64,000 bases of DNA from Roseiarcus sp963709655 (GCA_963709655.1 CAVPXF010000004.1:434001-498000); one strand, 5' to 3'; numbered from the stretch's first letter, positions 1 through 8,585 are shown. Numbers and translations are program-made. The notes: generated by a model not told the origin, from the letters alone.

Positions 1-928
1 GTCAGCGACGGGTTCTCGCCGAACGTCTGGTAACCGAATTTTGTGAGCGTCCCGCTCGCCGCGTCGAGCGAGCCGGCGATCGAACCGATCACATCGGGGA
101 TGAGGGTCGCGCGGGTCGAGCCCGCGACGTTCATCTGGTTGAGAACCGCGTCGGGGCCGAGGGCAAACGAGTACCAGTTCTGGATCGCCCCCGCGCCGTT
201 GTATTCGAGCACTTCGCGATTGTCGGCGTCGGTCGCGTAATAGGTCGTCGTTGCTCCGACCGTCTTGGATTTGCGCCGCCCCTGCGAGTCGTAGGCGTAA
301 GCGGCGACGATCGTCGTCGGCGAAGCGCAGGTCCCGGCGCTCAAGATGGAGGTCAGCCGGCTCTCAACGTCGTAGCAATAGGTGAAATGCCCATCGTAGG
401 TCAGATTGCCGTTGCCGTCATAGGTCGGGCTCGCCGAGCCGACGGCGGTGTACTGATTGAGGTTGTTCGCCGTGTAAGCGATCGAGGCGGCCGTGGTCGG
501 ATAGGTCCACCAGCTCTTGTCGGTCGCGGTCTGGCCGATCCGGCGGTTGTTCCCGTCATAGGAATAGCCGAACATCACGCTGGTCGACCCCGAGGGAGCT
601 GTCTGCGCCGTCGCCGGCCACGAGACGTTGATGGGTTCGTTGCGCGCGTCGTAAGCATAATTCGCCGCGTAGCTCGCGGACGCGGACGGCGCGATGATCG
701 AGGCGCCGTTGTCGCTGGCGCCGATGAGGCGGCTCGCGAGATCGTGGGCGTAGCTGACGAGGTAGCTCGAGGACGTCCCGCCGCAGGCGACGGGGCTGGT
801 CGCCCAGACCTTCGTGCAAAGCCTATTCAGCGTGTCGTAGGCGAAAGCGATCGTGTCGCCGCGGCGCGTCTTGCGGGTCAGAATGTTGGAGTTGGCGTCG
901 TAGGACAGGACTTCGGTGCTGCTGGCCG
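1..928 (-). pseudogene. RHS/YD-repeat protein, fragment (open at the window edge)
   Basis: The minus strand is open over the whole stretch and translates into classic YD/RHS repeats, for example VLSYDANSNILTRK, YDGNGNLTYDG and YAYDSQGRRKSKT. It reads into the region before the RHS core and runs off the left edge. RHS proteins are large secreted or surface polymorphic proteins, often carrying a variable C-terminal toxin. Here the N-terminal part is missing. The frame stays open through the neighbouring inverted-repeat element up to an ATG at 1100, but residues upstream of about 928 do not look like RHS. I read this as an RHS gene truncated by that element. Family certain; whether it is expressed is unknown. 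Confidence 0.8.
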
Positions 929-1178
929 GAACTAACGAAACGGCTTTCCGATACGCATAAGGGGAAGAATTGAGAACGTCGAGACGTGTAGTCCGCGGAA
1001 CTCCGCCAAAAATCGCATGCACGGGTCCGGCAGACTGAGCGGTCACGCCGTCAGCCCACCCTCCCGCGCTCCGACCGCCAGAAACCAGTAACCCTCTCAT
1101 CGATCTCGATTATGCGCCCGGCCCGTTCCCGCTTTGTCTGTCTATGCGTATAAGAAGGCCGTTTCGTTAGTTCTGGCC
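924..1178. mobile_element. 255-bp MITE-like element with 36-bp inverted repeats
   Basis: Positions 924-959 and 1143-1178 are imperfect inverted repeats with about five mismatches. Both ends start GGCC(A/G)GAACTAACGAAACG and run inwards to ATACGCATA. The element separates the RHS fragment from an integrase fragment, and both reading frames change character exactly at its ends. No transposase lies inside, so it is a non-autonomous element or the fused ends of a deleted one. The parent family is not recognised, and no clear target duplication is visible. Confidence 0.6.
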
Positions 1179-1673
1179 GAATAGACCATGAGGCCGATCA
1201 ACGCGCGGTCGCGGAGGCCAATGACGGTCGTGGTGTCGATCGCGTCGATGAACTGGCGCGCCTCGGCGGGGTCGAGCACCGGCGTCTTGCCGCGCCGCAC
1301 GATGTGGCGCGGCCCACGCACGGCGGCTGCCGGATTGGTCCGCATGATCCGGCCGATCACCATCCAATCGAACAGGTGACGCAAGGCGGCCAGGCGCAGC
1401 TTTGCGGTCGGCGCGGACGCGCTCGGCTCAACTGCTCGATGTAGGTCGCGACATGCGCGCTCTCGATCGCCGCGAGCTGCGTGACGCCCTTCGCCTCGAG
1501 CGAGTTGAAAATTCCGTCGCGGCGCGCGCATCGGCGCGGCGCGTGTGTGCGGGTTCAGGATCTCCGCGGTGAAGAATTCGAGGAAACGATAGGACGCCCA
1601 CCCGCCGGCGACGGCGATGATGGCCGGGGCGCGATTGGCGAAGACAGGGACAAGGGCGTCTCATTGGACATTC
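1142..1673 (-). pseudogene. Tyrosine recombinase (XerC/XerD-like integrase), frameshifted and truncated
   Basis: Read across frames, the minus strand gives an integrase N-terminus (MSNETPLSL, then ANRAPAIIAVAGG, RFLEFFTAE and HTRRA). This continues into the core-binding and catalytic start: LRLAALRHLFDWMVIGRIM, NPAAAVRGP, TPVLDPAEARQFIDAID and RDRALIGLMVYS. At least two frame changes are needed (near 1645 and 1550, with another around 1440). Translation stops just after MVYS, where the 1143-1178 inverted repeat begins, so the catalytic C-terminus with the R-H-R-Y residues is gone. It is a relic of a mobile element, not an active enzyme. Confidence 0.75.
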
Positions 1674-1729
1674 TTGCTACCAAGTAGTAAAATATGAGCA
1701 GACCAAAAATGGAGATACGGAGATACACC

Positions 1730-2005
1730 GTGGCCGATATCCAGAAAGTCAGCATAGCCCTGACCGGGGGGCAACTCGCCGCCCTCAAGGCCGCGGTTGA
1801 AGCTGGCGAATACGCGACCACAAGCGAGGTCGTGCGCGAAGCCGTCCGCGATTGGCTGTTCAAGCGCGAACTTCGCCTGGAAGACATCAAGCGCCTCCGG
1901 CGACTGTGGGACGAAGGCAAGGCCAGCGGCCCGGCAGAGCCTTTCAATATCGAACAGACCCTCGCCGCCGCGGAAGCGCGCCTCAGGGAAGTGGACGCCA
2001 AATGA
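1730..2005 (+). CDS. parD: ParD-family antitoxin (ribbon-helix-helix)
   Basis: A 91-residue protein with the ParD/CopG N-terminal signature: VSIALTGGQLAALKAAVEAG, then YATTSEVVREAVRDWLF. The C-terminal half is charged and would wrap the toxin. I chose the GTG at 1730 because GGAG lies 7 nt upstream; an in-frame ATG at 1694 lacks a ribosome site. The stop overlaps the next start as ATGA, coupling it to the ParE toxin. Such antitoxins also repress their own operon. Confidence 0.85.
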   Translation: MADIQKVSIALTGGQLAALKAAVEAGEYATTSEVVREAVRDWLFKRELRLEDIKRLRRLWDEGKASGPAEPFNIEQTLAAAEARLREVDAK

Positions 2006-2310
2006 CGCGCGTCTTCCGATCGCCCGCCGCCGAGCGGGACATGGAAGAAATCTGGTTGACGATCGCCGCCGACAATCCTCCCGCCGCGACGCGGGTCGTG
2101 CGCGCCATCGGCGCGCGGATTGACCAACTGTCGGATCACCCCCGGCTCGGGCCACGCCGACCCGATATTCAACCGGCTGCGCGGGTGCTGGTCGAGGGGT
2201 CGTATCTAATTCTGTTTGAAACGCCCCCCGACACGGACGAGGGCCTGGTCGATTGGGTCGAGATCGTGCGCGTCGTCGACGGACGGCGCGACCTTCCGAA
2301 CCTGATCTGA
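2002..2310 (+). CDS. parE: ParE-family toxin
   Basis: A 102-residue RelE/ParE-superfamily toxin. It begins TRVFRSPAAERDMEEIWLTI, shows the family DHPRLGPRRPDI loop, and ends VEIVRVVDGRRDLPNLI. ParE members poison DNA gyrase; RelE-like relatives cleave mRNA, and sequence alone favours ParE here. It starts inside the antitoxin stop codon. Length is normal and no damage is visible. Confidence 0.85.
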   Translation: MTRVFRSPAAERDMEEIWLTIAADNPPAATRVVRAIGARIDQLSDHPRLGPRRPDIQPAARVLVEGSYLILFETPPDTDEGLVDWVEIVRVVDGRRDLPNLI

Positions 2311-2404
2311 GCGAAATGGCGTCGACGATTGCATCGGGGAAATTCGGCGCCGGAAAATACAACAGGCTTGAAAAGGGATCGTCCGTCATGTTAATCTAGT
2401 CAGC

Positions 2405-2722
2405 ATGACCAGAATTGTGAAATCCTCCGCCAAGCCGCCCAAGGCCCGCCGCGCCCGCGACCTGAAATCCGGCCGCTGGCTATTGCAGGACGCCAAGGCG
2501 CGATTCAGCGAACTGGTGCGCCGCGTCCGCAGCGAAGGCCCGCAGCATGTGACCGTGCACGGGCGCGACGAAGTGGTCGTGATCTCGGCCGAAGAGTTCC
2601 GCCGTCTCAAGGGCGATCTCACCGGCCAAGCGCTGATCGCCGCCATGCAGGCGTCGCCGCATCGCGATATCGAGATTGAGCCGCAGCGCGCCGCGATGCC
2701 GGTGCGCGAGGTCGTCTTGTGA
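2405..2722 (+). CDS. Phd/YefM-type antitoxin
   Basis: A 105-residue protein. After a basic N-terminal extension it shows the Phd core: WLLQDAKARFSELVRRV, then GPQHVTVHGRDEVVVISAEEF and RRLKG. Phd proteins bind operator DNA through the N-terminal fold and neutralise a toxin with the C-terminus. The stop overlaps the GTG start of the PIN toxin, so this is a mixed Phd-antitoxin/PIN-toxin module. Confidence 0.85.
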   Translation: MTRIVKSSAKPPKARRARDLKSGRWLLQDAKARFSELVRRVRSEGPQHVTVHGRDEVVVISAEEFRRLKGDLTGQALIAAMQASPHRDIEIEPQRAAMPVREVVL

Positions 2723-3165
2723 CGGGTTGGCTTCTCGACACAAACGTACTTTCGGAGCTGCGCCGACCCAAGCCCGAACGCAAGGTGCTGGAATTCATCG
2801 CCGCGCAACCGCTCGATCTGCTCTATGTGAGCGCCGTGACGCTCGCTGAAATCAGGTTCGGAATCGAGCTTGTCGCCGATGCCGGCCGCCGCGCGGAATT
2901 GAATGATTGGCTCGCGCATATGGTGCGGCCGATGTTTGAACAGCGCGTTCTCGCGGTGACCGAGGATGTCATGTTCAAGTGGCGGCTGCTGGTCGAAGGC
3001 GGCCGCAAGGTCGGCCATACATTTTCGCAACCCGATCTGATCATCGCCGCGACCGCGCTTCATCACGGCCTTACCGTCGTCACCCGCGACGTGAGCGACA
3101 CCCAGAAAGCGCGCGCCCCCGTGTTCAATCCCTGGCTGGACGCCGCGCCGACAAGCGCCGCGTGA
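2719..3165 (+). CDS. VapC-like PIN-domain toxin (FitB type)
   Basis: A 148-residue PIN ribonuclease. The acidic residues are all in place: the first Asp in WLLDTNVLSELRR, the Glu in VTLAEIRFGIE, and the late Asp residues in FSQPDLIIAATALHHG and TRDVSD. Members cleave tRNA or rRNA with Mg2+. Translation begins at GTG 2719, overlapping the antitoxin stop. It appears intact, unlike the second PIN toxin near 52.4 kb. Confidence 0.87.
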   Translation: MTGWLLDTNVLSELRRPKPERKVLEFIAAQPLDLLYVSAVTLAEIRFGIELVADAGRRAELNDWLAHMVRPMFEQRVLAVTEDVMFKWRLLVEGGRKVGHTFSQPDLIIAATALHHGLTVVTRDVSDTQKARAPVFNPWLDAAPTSAA

Positions 3166-3600
3166 GCGGGTTCGTTCTGCGCCTGATTTCCGCAACAAAA
3201 ATCGCTGCAAGATCAAAGGCCTTTTGCCGCTCCAAATGTGTTGATTTTTGAACGGCGCGATGTCCGCAATGGGCGGATATCGCCTGTCCGGGCGCGGGAT
3301 CTGAACGCGCGTCGTGCTCGCCAGACCCGCCGTTCGGCCTAAGCCCGCTTGCCGGGCCTCCGAGCTGGCGTCGGCTGCATCTGCAATTCACCGACGTGCG
3401 CGCCGTCAAGTCCACCGGCGGAAGACTGCGCTGTCTCGAAGCCTCGCGTCCTCACCCGCGAACCGCGTCTCGCTGCACCGGCGCCGAAGGGCTGGCCCCG
3501 CTCGTGAGGCTCGAGGCCCGAAAATGCAGCAATTTGTTGACAATTGACAAAAGTCGTTCTCATAATGTTCTCATACACGCATTCACGGAGACCACGCCGC
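3166..3600. other. Gap upstream of the 3.6-kb gene
   Basis: No coding frame here looks real. Just before the next gene two overlapping TTGACA-like hexamers (around 3536 and 3544) precede TAATGT near 3563, but their spacings (about 20 and 13 nt) are poor. A promoter is therefore only suspected. GGAG lies a few bases before the ATG at 3601. Confidence 0.4.
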
Positions 3601-5889
3601 ATGTCCGGCGCCCCCAACGCCCTGTCGGCCAAACCCTCGCCTCGGCCGAGCCACGCCCGTGCGGCGCGGCTCGAGACATTCCGGCGCGAGCAGCTGATCG
3701 TCGATTATCTCAACCGCGTCGCGATCCAGGTGAGCCGGCTCAGCGAGGCGCTGCTCAACGCCTTCAGCGCCATGTCGCCCTCAAACCTGAAGGCGGTCGA
3801 CCAGGTGGTGAAGATCGTGCGCGAGCTCGCCCGCTACGGCGGCGCCTTCACCGCCGAATGGGCGCGGGCCAACGCCCCGGGGCGCGATGCGCCGGCGGAC
3901 GAGGATGTCGCGTTCGCCAAGGCGTGGCTGGGCAGCGGCGAAGTTCCGCTGGAGGGCGGCGACGATCGCCCGGAAAACCCGGCGCAAGGCCTTGAAAACA
4001 TTGAATCAGCGCCCGGCGATCTGCCCCTCGCCCCGCTTCAGCCGGGAGAAACGCACCCCCTTCTCCGCGAAGCGGGGAAGGTGTCGCCGAAGGCGACGGA
4101 TGGGGTGTGGTCCGCCGCCACCAACTTCGTTCGATTTGCACGATCGTCACAGCCAACCGCGGGCGGAGCCGCTCCGCTCGCCGCACCCCATCCGGCCCTA
4201 TCGGGCCACCTTCCCCAGCAAGCTGGGGAAGGGGTTCGCGCTGAGCGATTGGAGATGTGCGCAACCCTTGGCGTCAACGGGGAGCAGAGACGCTCGGAAA
4301 ACCCGGCGCAAGGCCTTGAAAACATTAAATCAGCGCCCGGCGATCTGCCCCTCGCCCCGCTTCAGCCGGGAGAAACGCACCCCCTTCTCCGCCAAGCGGG
4401 GAAGGTGTCGCCGAAGGCGACGGATGGGGTGTGGTCCGCCGCCACTAACTTTGTTCGATTTGCACGATCGTCACAGCCAACCGCGGGCGGAGCCGCCCCG
4501 CTCGCCGCACCCCATCCGGCCCTATCCGGCCACCTTCCCCAGCAAGCTGGGGAAGGGGTCCGTGCTGAGCGATGGGAGATGTGCGCAACCCTTGGCGTCA
4601 ACGGGGAGCAGGGACGCCCGGAAAACCCGGCGCAAGGCCTTGAAAAGATTGATTCCGCGCCCGAGAAATCGGACGGCGCGGCGGCCTTGAGCCAACCTCG
4701 AGACGCCGAGCCTTGCGTCGCTCCTCGGCCTGACGATCGCGAGATTTCTCCCAACGCCCCGGCCAGCGCCGATCCGGCGTCATCGCAAGGCGCGGAGCGG
4801 CGTGGCTGGGGATCGGCCGAACCTTTCGCCTTCAGGCGTTGCGATCGCCCGGAAAAGCCCGCGCAACCCATTGATAAAATTGATTCCGCGCCCGAAACCG
4901 TCCGGCCCGCGTCGGCGGTCGCCGGGTTCGACACCCCGATGATCCTGACCCCGAGCGGCTGGAAGCCCGCGACCATGCGGATGCTCTTGAACGGGGTGGC
5001 GGCTCGAGGACATGACGACGGGCAGCAGAACGGGTCGGATCGCCTCGAGCGGCGCCCCAATCCATCACGTGATCGTTGTCCGCGATCACGGCGTCGGCGC
5101 GTCTCGACCGCATCAGCCTCCCGGCGAAACGCGGCGCCTGTTCCGCGGAGGCGGCGGAGGCGCCGGGGGCGTCGGATCCGGCTGCGCAGCGGGTTCGGGC
5201 GGCGCCGGGCCCTGGGCTGCGGCGGGTTCGGGCAGATCGAGCGTCACCGTGCGGCCGCTCATGTCCAGCACCGCCGACAGTGGATCGACGGAGCGCAACA
5301 GCCATCCAGCGTCGCTGTCGCCCTGCTTGACCCCGATCGCAGTCTTGAGGGTCTCATCAAACAAGATCGCAATTCGACTGTTTTCGCCGATAATCGTTCC
5401 AACCAGAGTGAAGGGCGGCGCAGCCGGCGCAAGCGGTTGTGCGACCATGCGCGGGGGCGGCGCCGAAGCGCCGGGGACGGCCGGCTGGCGGGGGTGGCGC
5501 GAAGCGGAGAAGAGCGGCCGATCGCGCGTCGCGGAGAGCTTCGAAAGGGGAATGGCCCAAAGCGGATTGCCCCTCGTCGAGAGGTCGGGCGCCGGGCGCC
5601 CGGCGTCGGCCGAGGCTTCGCCGTTCACGTCGGGCCCGGCGCTTTCGGTCTCGATCGCGGCGAGCGAAACCGGGGAAGATCGAGGCTCGGCCAAGCTCGC
5701 GACTTGGCAGGCAAAAACTCCGATCCCGGCGAGGGCGAGCGCCGCGCGTCTCATTGGGACTCTCGCCACTGTCCCGACACCACCACAAGGACGCGCATGG
5801 GTGCGCCTTCCGCTTCGCCAAACGCCTGGGGGGCCTGTATCGCAAGATTCTCAACGAAAAGATACGGCATTCCCGCCTCGAGATCGTAG
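3601..5889 (+). CDS. Repeat-bearing protein, C-terminal end uncertain
   Basis: The first roughly 115 residues from ATG 3601 look like a real conserved protein: a basic N-terminus, then RREQLIVDYLNRVAIQVSRL, SEALLNAF, and AVDQVVKIVRELARYGG. The latter part aligns by eye with the C-terminal module of the HTH proteins at 31.2 and 40.4 kb. From 3972 the frame runs through three copies (the third partial) of a 324-bp repeat, i.e. 108 residues per unit. A further degenerate start of the unit lies near 4850. Beyond about 5050 the frame is antisense to the L-M-N secretion genes and is probably not genuine. No function is assigned. Confidence 0.45.
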   Translation: MSGAPNALSAKPSPRPSHARAARLETFRREQLIVDYLNRVAIQVSRLSEALLNAFSAMSPSNLKAVDQVVKIVRELARYGGAFTAEWARANAPGRDAPADEDVAFAKAWLGSGEVPLEGGDDRPENPAQGLENIESAPGDLPLAPLQPGETHPLLREAGKVSPKATDGVWSAATNFVRFARSSQPTAGGAAPLAAPHPALSGHLPQQAGEGVRAERLEMCATLGVNGEQRRSENPAQGLENIKSAPGDLPLAPLQPGETHPLLRQAGKVSPKATDGVWSAATNFVRFARSSQPTAGGAAPLAAPHPALSGHLPQQAGEGVRAERWEMCATLGVNGEQGRPENPAQGLEKIDSAPEKSDGAAALSQPRDAEPCVAPRPDDREISPNAPASADPASSQGAERRGWGSAEPFAFRRCDRPEKPAQPIDKIDSAPETVRPASAVAGFDTPMILTPSGWKPATMRMLLNGVAARGHDDGQQNGSDRLERRPNPSRDRCPRSRRRRVSTASASRRNAAPVPRRRRRRRGRRIRLRSGFGRRRALGCGGFGQIERHRAAAHVQHRRQWIDGAQQPSSVAVALLDPDRSLEGLIKQDRNSTVFADNRSNQSEGRRSRRKRLCDHARGRRRSAGDGRLAGVARSGEERPIARRGELRKGNGPKRIAPRREVGRRAPGVGRGFAVHVGPGAFGLDRGERNRGRSRLGQARDLAGKNSDPGEGERRASHWDSRHCPDTTTRTRMGAPSASPNAWGACIARFSTKRYGIPASRS
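3972..4671 (+). repeat. Tandem 324-bp repeat, in frame with the host ORF
   Basis: Unit 1 starts at 3972, unit 2 at 4296 and a partial unit 3 at 4620, so the period is exactly 324 bp (108 codons). Units 1 and 2 are nearly identical. Each contains the dispersed genomic palindrome CACCCCATCCGG/CCGGATGGGGTG with GGCCACCTTCCCCAGCAAG. Related copies lie outside genes at 47.3 and 56.1 kb. A short degenerate copy of the unit start recurs near 4850. Confidence 0.9.
5113..5754 (-). CDS. gspN: Type II secretion GspN/GspC-like protein
   Basis: A 213-residue periplasmic protein with an N-terminal hydrophobic segment (RRAALALAGIGVFACQVA). It carries the family region NPLWAIPLSKLSATRDRPLF and a homology-region core, FTLVGTIIGE...IAILFDE...GWLLRSV. 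The tail is proline-rich. Start at ATG 5754 is chosen because it overlaps the gspM stop as ATGA. In type II secretion this protein links the inner-membrane platform to the outer-membrane secretin. No secretin, ATPase or pseudopilin genes accompany it. Confidence 0.7.
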   Translation of the reverse strand: MRRAALALAGIGVFACQVASLAEPRSSPVSLAAIETESAGPDVNGEASADAGRPAPDLSTRGNPLWAIPLSKLSATRDRPLFSASRHPRQPAVPGASAPPPRMVAQPLAPAAPPFTLVGTIIGENSRIAILFDETLKTAIGVKQGDSDAGWLLRSVDPLSAVLDMSGRTVTLDLPEPAAAQGPAPPEPAAQPDPTPPAPPPPPRNRRRVSPGG

Positions 5890-6314
5890 AGCAGCGATTG
5901 CAACGAGGCCTGATCGATTTCCAGACTTTCGGTGAGGCTGATGAACCCTTCCGCGGAATGCGGGCCCTGCAAATCGACCTGGGACGACAGAACATTGCCG
6001 CCAGCTTTCTTGACCGCCGTCTCGACGCGTTCCTGCAATGCCGCGCCTGCGATGGTGATGGTCTTGCCGCTCAGGAAAGGTTGTTCGGTGTCGGCCGCGC
6101 TCGATGAGTTCGGGCGCGGCGAGGAGGGATGCTGTTGCCGGTCGAGACGCGCGAGCGCGGCCCGGCTTTCGTTCAGCGCCGCAAACGAGTCCAGAAGGTT
6201 GGATATGGAGGTGTCTACGGCCGCGAGGAGACCAGCCAGCACGATCACGTAGGCCAGCAGCGCCAGCCCCTGGCGGCGCGAGGATCCTTGTGTCGTCAAG
6301 CTTGCTGTGCTCAT
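5751..6314 (-). CDS. gspM: Type II secretion GspM-like protein
   Basis: A 187-residue bitopic membrane protein. A single TM segment (LALLAYVIVLAGLLAAVD) is followed by a coil and a ferredoxin-like periplasmic domain, which includes ALQERVETAVKKAGGNVLS and LYDLEAGMPYLFVENLAIQ. This matches the GspM/PilO-type fold. It is ATGA-coupled to the upstream L gene (6314/6311) and to the downstream N gene, so the three form one transcription unit. Confidence 0.75.
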   Translation of the reverse strand: MSTASLTTQGSSRRQGLALLAYVIVLAGLLAAVDTSISNLLDSFAALNESRAALARLDRQQHPSSPRPNSSSAADTEQPFLSGKTITIAGAALQERVETAVKKAGGNVLSSQVDLQGPHSAEGFISLTESLEIDQASLQSLLYDLEAGMPYLFVENLAIQAPQAFGEAEGAPMRVLVVVSGQWRESQ

Positions 6315-7390
6315 CGCAATGCGGGAAAGTAGGGCACGATCTGGGCTTCGATATGGAACTGTTCGCCAACCTCCAGCGGAGCCCGCGTGGTGGGAGCGAA
6401 GAAAGTGGCGTTCTTGAATTGATCGGTCTGTTCGATGATTTGGATCAAAGACGCGGCTTCGCGGGTGACGCCGGTGATCTCCAGTTTGCCGTCCTCGACT
6501 CGCAACTCGGTCAGATAGGTATCGTCCGGCAAGGCCTGCGAGAGCGACTCCAGAACGATGACGGTTGCCGCCGATTCGCGCTTCTTTTGCGCCAGCTTCG
6601 CAGCTCTTTCCTCGAAGACGCCTAGGCGTCCGCTCAAAAGCGCAACACGCCTTTCGGCCATTTGTCGTGAGACGCTTAGCCGAGATGCTTCAAGATCAGC
6701 GCCGACGAACATCCACGTCGCGAACGCGGCGAGGGCCGCTATTCCCGCGGCCGCCGGCGCCGCGATGAGAAATCGACGCGTGCGCCGCATTGATCGTTCG
6801 CGATGGGTCTGCTGCGAATAGACAATGGTCATCGCCTTTTCGTTGTTTGCGCCGTCTGACGCCGCCGATACGATGATCGAGTTTGGTTTCAGCGCCTCCA
6901 ACGCAGTGACAAAAGGCATGACCGACGATCGCGCCGTCGCAGCAACAACGACGCCGATGCGTCCGCTCGACGTTTCCGTGGGAACGCCGTGGCCGAAGAC
7001 CGCCTGGGAGGGAATCCACGGCGTCAATCGGTCAACTTGCGATCGGACGATGGCGTCGAGAAAATCAGCGGCCTGTTGCGGCAGCTCCAAGGTTCGAAAC
7101 ACAAAACGGCGCCTGGCGAGGATAAGTTGGATTTGCGCGCCTCCAAGTCGCGACGCAGCTTCTGCGCCGGAGTCGTCGGCGAATCGCCCCTCGACAAACC
7201 GCAGTCGCCCGCCGATGGCGCGGCGCGCGGATCGCGCTCTCGTTGGCTCGATATTGAAGGCAAGATCCTCCTGCTCGACGAGCCGGAATTTTCTTACCGG
7301 CCGGATCACGCCGCTGATCGAGATGATCGCAAGAGACACGTTATCGATCCAAGCCGACAGCAGCACCGCCAATCGACGCAGGAAGTTCAT
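6311..7390 (-). CDS. gspL: GspL/PilN-like protein
   Basis: A 359-residue protein with an actin-like cytoplasmic half (residues 1-210). A TM helix follows (AAPAAAGIAALAAFATWMFV), then a coiled coil and a periplasmic ferredoxin-like domain (LSQALPDDTYLTELRVEDGK, LEITGVTREAASLIQ). The organisation matches GspL or the PilM-PilN fusion type. It is first in the L-M-N operon. The upstream flank is IS66 debris, so a larger secretion operon may have been lost. Confidence 0.72.
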   Translation of the reverse strand: MNFLRRLAVLLSAWIDNVSLAIISISGVIRPVRKFRLVEQEDLAFNIEPTRARSARRAIGGRLRFVEGRFADDSGAEAASRLGGAQIQLILARRRFVFRTLELPQQAADFLDAIVRSQVDRLTPWIPSQAVFGHGVPTETSSGRIGVVVAATARSSVMPFVTALEALKPNSIIVSAASDGANNEKAMTIVYSQQTHRERSMRRTRRFLIAAPAAAGIAALAAFATWMFVGADLEASRLSVSRQMAERRVALLSGRLGVFEERAAKLAQKKRESAATVIVLESLSQALPDDTYLTELRVEDGKLEITGVTREAASLIQIIEQTDQFKNATFFAPTTRAPLEVGEQFHIEAQIVPYFPALR

Positions 7391-7544
7391 AGCCCCGCTA
7401 AGCCTCCTCCTCAGTTTGAGTTATAAATCCTAATAATTGTCGAGCAGCTCCGAAGCGACCGCTTCGCTTCCTTATGCCGCGCTTCCTTATTCCGCATGCG
7501 TTCTTATGTCGCATACGTTTCAGGGGTCCAGCGGGAAATGGAAA

Positions 7545-8102
7545 GTAAGCGGCCTTTAGACCGCACGGGCCGTTCAAGGGTTCGGGAAGTCGCCGAGTTC
7601 GGGCAGAGGCGCCGTCGTCTTCGGCGCGCTTGGCGACAAAGCCATGAAGTTGGATCCGACCCCAATCGGATCGATCGTCAAGCAGCGGCCTGTTCCGGTT
7701 CTGCGATCCGGTGCGCGGCGCCCCAGGCCCGGGGCATGAGCTCGTCGAGGCGGGAAGCGGGCCAGAGGTTGACGAGCTTGTCGAGCACGTCGGCGAAATA
7801 GGCTTGCGGATCGACGTCGTAGAGCTTGCAGCACTCGATCAGCGAGGCGATGCAAGCCCGGTTCGCGGCTCCCTCGTCATGGCCAGCGAAGAGCGCATTC
7901 TTGCGATTGAGTACGATCGGCCTGATTCCGCGTTCGACGATATTGGTGTCGAGTTCGATGCGGCCGTTGTCGAGGAAACGGACAAGCCCGTCCCAATGGT
8001 TCAGGCCGTAACGGATGTCCACGGCGATCGTCGCCTTGGCGGAGACGCGGGCAAGCTGCCGCTCGAGCCAGGTCTTAAGCGCCGCGACCAGCGGCTTGCC
8101 TC
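7545..8102 (-). mobile_element. IS66-family remnant (right part)
   Basis: The left limit at 7545 begins GTAAGCGGCCTTTAGACCGC, which resembles an IS66 terminal repeat (GTAAGC...). Inside lies the C-terminal quarter of the IS66 transposase. The other end is missing: at about 8102 the sequence changes abruptly to a group II intron fragment. The element is inactive. Confidence 0.7.
7678..8102 (-). pseudogene. IS66 transposase TnpC, C-terminal fragment
   Basis: Translation gives LVAALKTWLERQLARVSAK, then IRYGLNHWDGLVRFLDNGRI, ELDTNIVERGIRPIVLNRKN and ALFAGHDEGAANRACIASLI. This is the conserved C-terminal end of IS66 DDE transposases, including the final catalytic Glu region. The N-terminal zinc-finger and DDE parts are absent because of the junction at 8102. 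Confidence 0.85.
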
Positions 8103-8585
8103 ACCACGTGTTGCGCCTGTCTTGAACTGAGGTCCTTTCCCTCCCCCGGCGTTACCCGGCTTCAGCGGTACTACGAACCTCTCCGCCGCCCCAGAGCGCC
8201 CGGCCTGTCCCTCACGGGCGTCCGGTTGTTCATCCCTGACCACGCCATGGGGCTTCCCGTGTTGCGTACGCTTTCCTTCATGTACGTGCTGCCGCCAGCA
8301 CCCCGGTGCAGCGACTGGGCGTCGTCTTCGCTCATCTCACCCAGCCGTATCAACCTTCCCCGAAATTGCGGTCGGGTCGGCTTGCGCATCGTCCTTTTCG
8401 AGGCTTGCTCGGCGTTTACGCGCGTTGCGGCCCGCACACTCTCGCCGTCACCTATTAAATGTGACAGCTACACCGAAGGCTTCAGCCATTTCGTCACCTC
8501 CATGACTGCTCCGGTTGCTTCCGGCTGGAGCGTTCGCCGGGTGGGGCTTGCACCCACTGGAAAGCGCCGCCTTGTCACCGCGCAC
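8103..8585 (-). mobile_element. Group II intron, 5' end with the start of its reverse transcriptase
   Basis: Read on the minus strand, the fragment begins at 8585 with the canonical GUGYG boundary (GTGCG). It continues through a domain I-like structured region rich in short complementary segments. Near its end the frame reads EGQAGRSGAAERFVVP and LKPGNAGGGKGPQFKT. This matches the N-terminus of bacterial group II intron reverse transcriptase/maturases. The fragment stops at about 8103 against the IS66 relic, so the catalytic RT, domains V-VI and the 3' splice site are lost. Plus-strand ORFs here are only its complement. Confidence 0.75.

Noticed and set aside
3972..4671. Possible surface-protein repeat domain
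   Set aside because: The sequence matches intergenic palindromes elsewhere in the window, so its origin is nucleic acid and not a selected protein repeat.
5050..5889. C-terminal part of the 3.6-kb ORF
   Set aside because: It is antisense to gspN/gspM and turns arginine-rich. I keep the ORF open to its stop in the entry but do not believe this portion.
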